The notes under the pieces: model-generated
The model's input: only the letters and a program-made list of their open reading frames with translations
What the model was told of the DNA's origin: nothing
The model's database searches: none
NCBI GenBank assembly: GCA_030669595.1
Contig: DAOVDG010000004.1
Location: forward strand, 1 to 37,638
Length of the DNA stretch: 37,638 nucleotides
Direction: 5' to 3'
Source of the DNA: Candidatus Thorarchaeota archaeon
GTDB taxonomy: Archaea > Asgardarchaeota > Thorarchaeia > Thorarchaeales > Thorarchaeaceae
In this document: positions 32,132-37,638 of the stretch, piece by piece
Position numbering within the stretch: the stretch's first letter is position 1
Layout: every line of letters starts with the position of its first letter
Program-made: the position numbers and the translations under genes

Positions 32132-34225
32132 ATGACTTCGAGGCGCAGTCTGATGTCCGGGCTTAATGATGAAGGTCCACAAGAACGATTCGAAGAGTTC
32201 CTTCGCACTTACAAGGATGAGGAAGGTAAGCTTGCTTATTGGTCACGTTTACAACAAATGTCGATTAACGACGAGTCTTCAATTGTTGTAAACTTTCAAG
32301 ATTTAGCTAGTTTTGACAGTATGTTCATAACGCTGGCCACAGAGGATCCTGCACAGTTCTTGAAGATGATTGATGGCGCCTTGGTTTCAGTTTTGAAAAT
32401 TGAGGACCCAGAGTATGTTAGCTCAATCGACACAAATCTGCTGAAAGTTCGAATTATTGATTATCCTGAGCATATTCCGCTCAGAGCCATTCGTTCAAAA
32501 CACATCGGACGACTATTGCACATTAGTGGCATCATGATGCGGGCGAGCATAGTCAAGCCGCTTCTGGTTGAAGCGATGTTTAGGTGTCGCATCTGTGGGG
32601 GGGATATCCCTCAGACTCAAGAGGACGGAAGATACACGGAACCGGCACTCTGTCCTGTTTGTGGAAAGAAGACAGCTATGAGGCTTATCCCAGGACAATC
32701 CCATTTCATCGATTGGCAAAAGGTGAGAATTCAGGAATCACCTGAGGAGCTACCTCCAGGTCAGATGCCGCGATCCGTTGATGTCATTCTTGAAGGTGAC
32801 ATCGTTGACATGTCAAGACCGGGCGATTTCGTGAAAGTAACAGGACTTCTTGAAACAACACCCGATTTCACCAGACGCGGCAGCAGACTGGCAACATTCA
32901 ATGTGTTCATCGATGCAAACGGGTTAGAGATTACAGAGAAAGAATACGAGCAGTTGGAAATTTCTGAGGACGATGAGAAGAAGATACGGGAGCTGGCAGA
33001 AGATCAGTATGTCCACGAGCGGATATACGCTTCAATTGCGCCCTCCATTCATGGCCACGAACAAATAAAGGAGTCAATCGCGCTTCTTCTCTTTGGCGGA
33101 GTTGGGAAAAAGCTGCCAGACGGCACCCGACTTAGAGGTAAATCAAACATCCTGATGATTGGAGACCCTGGCACCGGGAAGAGTCAGATTCTCAAGTTCG
33201 TTTCTGGTTTGGCTGCACGAGCGTTGTACACTTCTGGCAAAGGTACTACTGCTGCAGGTCTTACTGCTGCAGTACTTCACGATACCGAAACAGGTGCCAT
33301 GACTCTGGAAGCAGGGGCATTAGTATTGGCTGACCAAGGAATCGCATGTATCGACGAGTTTGACAAGATGGACCCGAATGATAGGAATGCAATTCATGAG
33401 GCCATGGAACAACACACGGTCAGTATCGCGAAAGCTGGAATCATAGCAACGTTGAACGCAAGAACATCAATACTGGCAGCAGCAAATCCAACACTTGGCA
33501 GATATGAGCCTTCGCTCTCTGTACAAGACAATATACGGCTCCCATTCACAATTCTCTCAAGGTTTGACCTGCTTTGGATTATGGTTGATACAGTAGAACC
33601 CACCAAAGACCGAGAGCTGGCACAGTTCATTCTTAATTTACATCAGAAGAAGATATCAACCAAGTCTGCAACGCCGCCACTCTCCCCTGAATTCCTGAAG
33701 AAATACATTGGCTATGCCAATCGATACGTTGTGCCGCAACTCACTTCTGAAGCCGCAGAAGTGATTGAGAACTTCTATGTTGACCTTCGAAAGACTGCTG
33801 AGGGTGGTGCAGCACCTGTTCCCATAACTGCACGTCAGCTGGAGTCCTTGGTTCGTCTTGCTGAGTCAAGAGCTCGGATGGCGCTGAGGTCTAAGGTGAA
33901 CAAGGAAGATGCGCAAGCTGCAGTGCGACTAATGGAGGAGTCGCTGCGAATGGTTGCGCTCGATAGTATCACTGGCAAAATCGACATAGACCGTCTAGTA
34001 TCAAAAATGAGCGCAGCTCAGCGTAGTTCTTCTGATATTATCCTCAAAGTGATGAAAGACTTGGAATCTGAAGGAACTTCCACTGTCGATGAAGAGGCGC
34101 TGCTTCAACGAGTGCAATCAATGGGTCTCCCCCGCGATAGAGCGGAACAAGTAATCAAAAAGCTAGTTGCAGAAGGCATTCTCTTTCATCCTAGGGAGGG
34201 CAAGGTTAGACGGGCCCAGAGTTGA
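32132..34225 (+). CDS. mcm: Minichromosome maintenance helicase (MCM)
   Basis: 697 aa replicative helicase. N-terminal DNA-binding domain with a zinc site (CRIC at about 152-155 and CPVC at about 174-177), AAA+ domain with Walker A GDPGTGKS at about 345, Walker B CIDEFDKM, sensor 1 LAAANP, and Arg finger in LSRFDLLW. A C-terminal winged helix covers the last 90 residues. All catalytic residues are present. A TATA-like CTTAAATAC (32061-32069) lies 70 bp upstream. The stop overlaps the TTG of hel308 (TTGA). Confidence 0.97.
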   Translation: MTSRRSLMSGLNDEGPQERFEEFLRTYKDEEGKLAYWSRLQQMSINDESSIVVNFQDLASFDSMFITLATEDPAQFLKMIDGALVSVLKIEDPEYVSSIDTNLLKVRIIDYPEHIPLRAIRSKHIGRLLHISGIMMRASIVKPLLVEAMFRCRICGGDIPQTQEDGRYTEPALCPVCGKKTAMRLIPGQSHFIDWQKVRIQESPEELPPGQMPRSVDVILEGDIVDMSRPGDFVKVTGLLETTPDFTRRGSRLATFNVFIDANGLEITEKEYEQLEISEDDEKKIRELAEDQYVHERIYASIAPSIHGHEQIKESIALLLFGGVGKKLPDGTRLRGKSNILMIGDPGTGKSQILKFVSGLAARALYTSGKGTTAAGLTAAVLHDTETGAMTLEAGALVLADQGIACIDEFDKMDPNDRNAIHEAMEQHTVSIAKAGIIATLNARTSILAAANPTLGRYEPSLSVQDNIRLPFTILSRFDLLWIMVDTVEPTKDRELAQFILNLHQKKISTKSATPPLSPEFLKKYIGYANRYVVPQLTSEAAEVIENFYVDLRKTAEGGAAPVPITARQLESLVRLAESRARMALRSKVNKEDAQAAVRLMEESLRMVALDSITGKIDIDRLVSKMSAAQRSSSDIILKVMKDLESEGTSTVDEEALLQRVQSMGLPRDRAEQVIKKLVAEGILFHPREGKVRRAQS

Positions 34226-36507
34226 ACACAGAAGTCACAATAGGTGTCCCAATGACAAGGAAGAAGAAGACCCTGGAAAGCCTCCCAATCAATCAGAAGA
34301 TTATCGATCTTCTTCACAGTTTCGGCATAAGCAAGCTCTTTCCCCCTCAAGAACATGCTTTTGAAACGGGTGTACTTGAAGGCAAAAACCTTGTGCTTGC
34401 AATCCCCACAAGCTCAGGAAAGACACTTGTTGCTGAGATATGCATGCTCAAGACCATTTTGGAGGGGAAAGGCAAGGCTCTCTATTTAGTCCCATTACGT
34501 TCTCTTGCTCATGAAAAGTATGTTGAGTTTAAGAAATACGAGCAGCTTGGAATCACGACAGCGATGTCAGTGGGAGATTATGACTCGCCAGGCACACGTT
34601 TGCGTGAAGCTGACATTGTCATACTAACAACAGAAAGGGCTGATTCACTCATTCGTCATGGCACAAAATGGTTGAGTGAAATCGGAATCATTACAGTTGA
34701 CGAAGTTCATCTCGTGAATGACCCGTCAAGGGGCCCCACAGTTGAAATGGTACTGGCGAAGCTATTGCGAATAATCCCAGGGATTCAGATTGTAGCGTTG
34801 AGCGCCACAATATCAAATGCTGGAGAGATAGCTGACTGGCTGGATGCAGAACTTGTGAAAAGCGATTGGCGTCCTGTACCATTGCGCGAAGGAGTCCTAC
34901 TCGATGGCACAATACTGTTCAATGAGGGATCAACGAGGGGAATTAAGCGAGCTCGCAGTGAGGAACTAATTGATCTTGTTTGTGACATCCTTGATGAGAA
35001 AGGCCAAGTCTTGGTGTTTGTATCAAGTCGAAGGTCTACAGTATCAGTCGCCAAGAAACTAGCGTCCAGTGTACGTCCATACATTGCCAAAGACACTCTT
35101 ACAGAACTCTCCAGAGTAGCTCGTCGAATCGGGAGTGGCGAGTCAGTTCCTGAATCGTCCAAGACTCTTGCTCGAGTTATGAGTATGGGTGTAGCGTTTC
35201 ACCATGCTGGTCTGGCGAATCGCGAGCGCACTCATGTTGAGGAATGCTTCAAGAAGGACCAGTTGAAGGTAATCGTTGCCACCCCCACACTCGCAGCTGG
35301 CGTAAACCTGCCTGCAAGACGAGTAATACTACGCGACTATCATCGTTTTGAAAAAAGTCGAGGACGCTATGCAATCCCCATACTTGAATACAAACAGATG
35401 GCGGGTCGTGCAGGACGACCTAAGTACGACAAGTATGGTGAGGCAATACTAATCGCGAAAACTGAGCAAGAACAGGAGTCTCTGATGGACCATTATGTAC
35501 TCTCAGAACCCGAATCAATCACTTCCAAGTTGGCTTCTCCCTCTGCACTACGCTCTCATCTGCTGGCTTCAGTTGCTGCGGAGATGACCCATAACCGTGA
35601 TGAGATAGATGATCTGATCAGTGGCACTTTCTTCTCATCTCAATTTGAAGGCTGGGAAATTGAAGATCATATCTCAGCTGCATTATCTTTCCTTGAGAAT
35701 GGCGGCCTGCTTGCGTGTAGTGAGCACGGAACACTGGTAGCCACTCCTTTGGGCCAGAGAGCTTCTAAATTGTACATAGATCCATACACGGCCATCCTGT
35801 TTCGAGATGCTCTCTCCGAAGCACAGGCTCTCTCATCGATTGGAGTGCTTCACCTCATCTGTCACACTCCAGATCAGCCCACCACTTATGTAGCCCATTC
35901 TGAGATTGAGGATTATGAATACTACATCGAAGGTCACCTTGACGATTTCCTCATAGACCCACCAGACAGCTGGGAAGACAGAGACGCCTACTCTTCATTT
36001 CTAGCCCAAGTCAAAACTGCTCGTATGCTGCTAGATTGGCTTTCGGAGCGATCAGAGAGAGATATTACTGAGGACTATAGTGTCGGCGTAGGCGACGTTC
36101 GTCGCTACATCCAAACTGCTGGATGGCTGCTCTATTCGGCGTCAGAGATTGCCAGAGTCACAGGGGCAACTCATCACGTGTCGATTCTGCATACACTCCA
36201 TTCGAGAATGAAATATGGAGTGCGCCAAGAGCTACTTGAACTTGTTACGCTCAGAGGAGTTGGGCGCATCAGAGGAAGAATGCTATACAACCATGGACTG
36301 CGTGCAATGGCTGATCTGTATCATACACCCCTTGAGAAGATTGCACGTGTGCCAACGATAGGCACAGGTGTGGCCACTTCAATCAAGAAACAGCTGGGCA
36401 TTGAGGTTAACACAACGGGCCATTCTTCTCAGGCCCCCTCAGACGGTGAAGGCAATTTAGGTCCAATGCAGACTCTATTAGAAGACTTCGAATCCTCTGA
36501 TGACTAG
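34222..36507 (+). CDS. hel308: Hel308-type superfamily 2 DNA helicase
   Basis: 761 aa 3'-5' helicase acting at stalled forks. Motif I PTSSGKT at about 62-68, motif II DEVH at about 160, VALSATI (III), FVSSRRST (IV), ATPTLAAGVNLPA (V) and QMAGRAGRP (VI). A winged helix and ratchet domain follow, then a helix-hairpin-helix LRGVGRIRGRML near the C-terminus. The start may be TTG 34222, overlapping the mcm stop, or ATG 34252 after AGGTG. The tail MQTLLEDFE loosely resembles a PCNA-binding box but lacks the second aromatic. It overlaps the convergent deacetylase by 4 bp. Confidence 0.95.
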   Translation: MNTEVTIGVPMTRKKKTLESLPINQKIIDLLHSFGISKLFPPQEHAFETGVLEGKNLVLAIPTSSGKTLVAEICMLKTILEGKGKALYLVPLRSLAHEKYVEFKKYEQLGITTAMSVGDYDSPGTRLREADIVILTTERADSLIRHGTKWLSEIGIITVDEVHLVNDPSRGPTVEMVLAKLLRIIPGIQIVALSATISNAGEIADWLDAELVKSDWRPVPLREGVLLDGTILFNEGSTRGIKRARSEELIDLVCDILDEKGQVLVFVSSRRSTVSVAKKLASSVRPYIAKDTLTELSRVARRIGSGESVPESSKTLARVMSMGVAFHHAGLANRERTHVEECFKKDQLKVIVATPTLAAGVNLPARRVILRDYHRFEKSRGRYAIPILEYKQMAGRAGRPKYDKYGEAILIAKTEQEQESLMDHYVLSEPESITSKLASPSALRSHLLASVAAEMTHNRDEIDDLISGTFFSSQFEGWEIEDHISAALSFLENGGLLACSEHGTLVATPLGQRASKLYIDPYTAILFRDALSEAQALSSIGVLHLICHTPDQPTTYVAHSEIEDYEYYIEGHLDDFLIDPPDSWEDRDAYSSFLAQVKTARMLLDWLSERSERDITEDYSVGVGDVRRYIQTAGWLLYSASEIARVTGATHHVSILHTLHSRMKYGVRQELLELVTLRGVGRIRGRMLYNHGLRAMADLYHTPLEKIARVPTIGTGVATSIKKQLGIEVNTTGHSSQAPSDGEGNLGPMQTLLEDFESSDD

Positions 36508-37568
36508 AGTTTCCATACTCCGCCCAGCATCCCATCCATGCCATCCAACAGGGCCTTGGTATACTCGGTGCAATTTTTGCTCTCCATATGACTATCTTCG
36601 AAGCGTGTAATCGGGGCTCCTGCAAGCTGTTCCACCAGATTCTGTGAGCCCCCTCCGACAATGTCAAGATTATATCCCCCCTCAAGAAAGAACGCAAGCC
36701 GTCCGCGTGAGTGTTTCCTTGCCATAGCATGAATCTTTGCATTCATCGTTGAGAGTCCTGATGTAGTCAAACCCAAAGAGGTGAGCGGGTCACTGAAGTG
36801 TCCATCAAAGCCCACTGAAACGAGGATGAATTCTGGATTGAATGAAGCGGCTATTGGCTCGACAACCCTTTGAAATGCCATCTCATAAGACCGGTCTCCA
36901 GCTCCAGGATACATTGCCAGATTCACATTGTATCCCTCGCCTTTTCCTGAGCCTATTTCATTGGGGAATCCAGATCCCGGGAACAAGGTTCTTCCGTCTT
37001 GGTGCAGTCCAATGTATAGTACACGATTGCTAGAATAGAAGGCGCTCTGTGTTCCATTCCCATGATGAGCGTCATAGTCCACTATTAGCACCCGCTCAAG
37101 GTTCTGTTTCTCTATGAGATGCTGAGCAGCTACTGCGATATTATTGATGAAACAGAACCCAAATGCTCTCGAATGCTCAGCATGATGTCCTGGAGGTCGA
37201 CAGAGAACATACGCATTCTCAGATACACCGTCCTGAATCCTGTCTACTGCCAGTATGCCCCCACCTGCAGCTAGTAGAGCTGCATCATACGTGTATCTAT
37301 TGGCAGACGTGTCCAGTGTGAAAGATCCCCCGCCTTTCTCTGACTTCGCATGCAGTTCTTGGATATAGTCATTACCGTGCAGAGCGAGCACTTCGCTCAG
37401 GGCCGCCTTTTCCGGATTCACAATGGTGACCTTTGAACTCTCAACAAGTCCCGTGCTGCCAATGCATTCCAATGCAACTTTCAGCCTCTTAGGACTTTCA
37501 GGATGTCCAGGGGAGAGGATATGTTTCATGAACGTTTCATGATAAATTAGGTCAGTAGTCATTTGCAC
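36504..37568 (-). CDS. Histone deacetylase family protein (class II/AcuC-like)
   Basis: 354 aa with a complete zinc-hydrolase site: CRPPGHHAEHSRAFGFC (paired His), VDYDAHHGNGTQ (Asp and His zinc ligands), VGFDGHFSDPL (third ligand) and EGGYN (Tyr). It removes acyl groups from lysines of proteins, or acetyl groups from polyamines; the substrate cannot be told. Starts at ATG 37568 (MQMTTDLIYHE). The last 70 bp of the window upstream of it show no gene. Confidence 0.93.
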   Translation of the reverse strand: MQMTTDLIYHETFMKHILSPGHPESPKRLKVALECIGSTGLVESSKVTIVNPEKAALSEVLALHGNDYIQELHAKSEKGGGSFTLDTSANRYTYDAALLAAGGGILAVDRIQDGVSENAYVLCRPPGHHAEHSRAFGFCFINNIAVAAQHLIEKQNLERVLIVDYDAHHGNGTQSAFYSSNRVLYIGLHQDGRTLFPGSGFPNEIGSGKGEGYNVNLAMYPGAGDRSYEMAFQRVVEPIAASFNPEFILVSVGFDGHFSDPLTSLGLTTSGLSTMNAKIHAMARKHSRGRLAFFLEGGYNLDIVGGGSQNLVEQLAGAPITRFEDSHMESKNCTEYTKALLDGMDGMLGGVWKL

Positions 37569-37638
37569 TTACCCTGTCTTCATCTATCAACTTAGGTATT
37601 TCTATTCTTTGTGAAACCCAGCTGACCCAGAACAATCC

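Noticed and set aside
1-37638. CRISPR array, insertion sequence or prophage
   Set aside because: No regularly spaced direct repeats, transposase or integrase motifs were seen.

Overview
The window is archaeal chromosome. Evidence: Orc1/Cdc6, MCM, a GINS subunit, both clamp-loader (RFC) subunits, Hel308, a TFB (TFIIB) homologue, an Rpo8-like RNA polymerase subunit, isopentenyl phosphate kinase, uS10, TATA-type promoters, and many TTG/GTG starts with or without Shine-Dalgarno (SD) sites. Rpo8 together with a two-gene version of the eukaryotic LKR/SDH lysine enzyme would fit an Asgard archaeon (perhaps Thorarchaeota-like). That lineage call is inference; no rRNA is present.

Layout. 1-2.1 kb: indolepyruvate:ferredoxin oxidoreductase (iorA and the start of iorB), minus strand. 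2.1-2.6 kb: no gene, but the most striking non-coding element of the window. Two inverted copies of the archaeal origin recognition box (TTCCAGTGGAAA, three bases, AGGGGT) flank a 23-bp pure A/T run, the architecture of an archaeal replication origin. Palindromes of the form GAACACGTGTTC lie outside it on both sides, with a third near 2.88 kb. 2.6-5.6 kb: a small unknown protein, then the lysine-ketoglutarate reductase / saccharopine dehydrogenase pair. 5.7-9.1 kb: a winged-helix regulator, a 480-bp intergenic region with a third ORB and repeated ATTCACAA sites, a nucleotidyltransferase, and a cysteine-desulfurase-like protein that lacks the PLP lysine. 9.1-16.4 kb: a VirB2-like two-helix membrane protein, glmS, uS10, isopentenyl phosphate kinase, and a 1249-aa membrane-anchored VirB4/HerA ATPase resembling CedB of archaeal DNA import. 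16.7-26.3 kb: two large Ig-like surface proteins, tRNA-Glu, a pilin-like peptide and a secretion ATPase, TFB, Rpo8, and an orphan korA. 26.4-37.6 kb: tRNA-Gly, Orc1/Cdc6, a winged-helix protein, truA, rfcL-rfcS, gins-mcm-hel308, and an HDAC-family deacetylase.

How it fits together. The right third is a replication/repair island (initiator, helicase, GINS, clamp loader, Hel308) about 24 kb from the predicted origin. The middle holds cell-surface and pilus-type export/import parts that may belong to a Ced/Ted-like or Tad-like apparatus. The left third is amino-acid catabolism (aromatic 2-oxoacids and lysine) that shares palindromic sites with the origin region. The end of the second Ig-like gene runs antisense into korA, which lacks its usual korB partner, so a rearrangement or an assembly junction near 25.1 kb should be considered.
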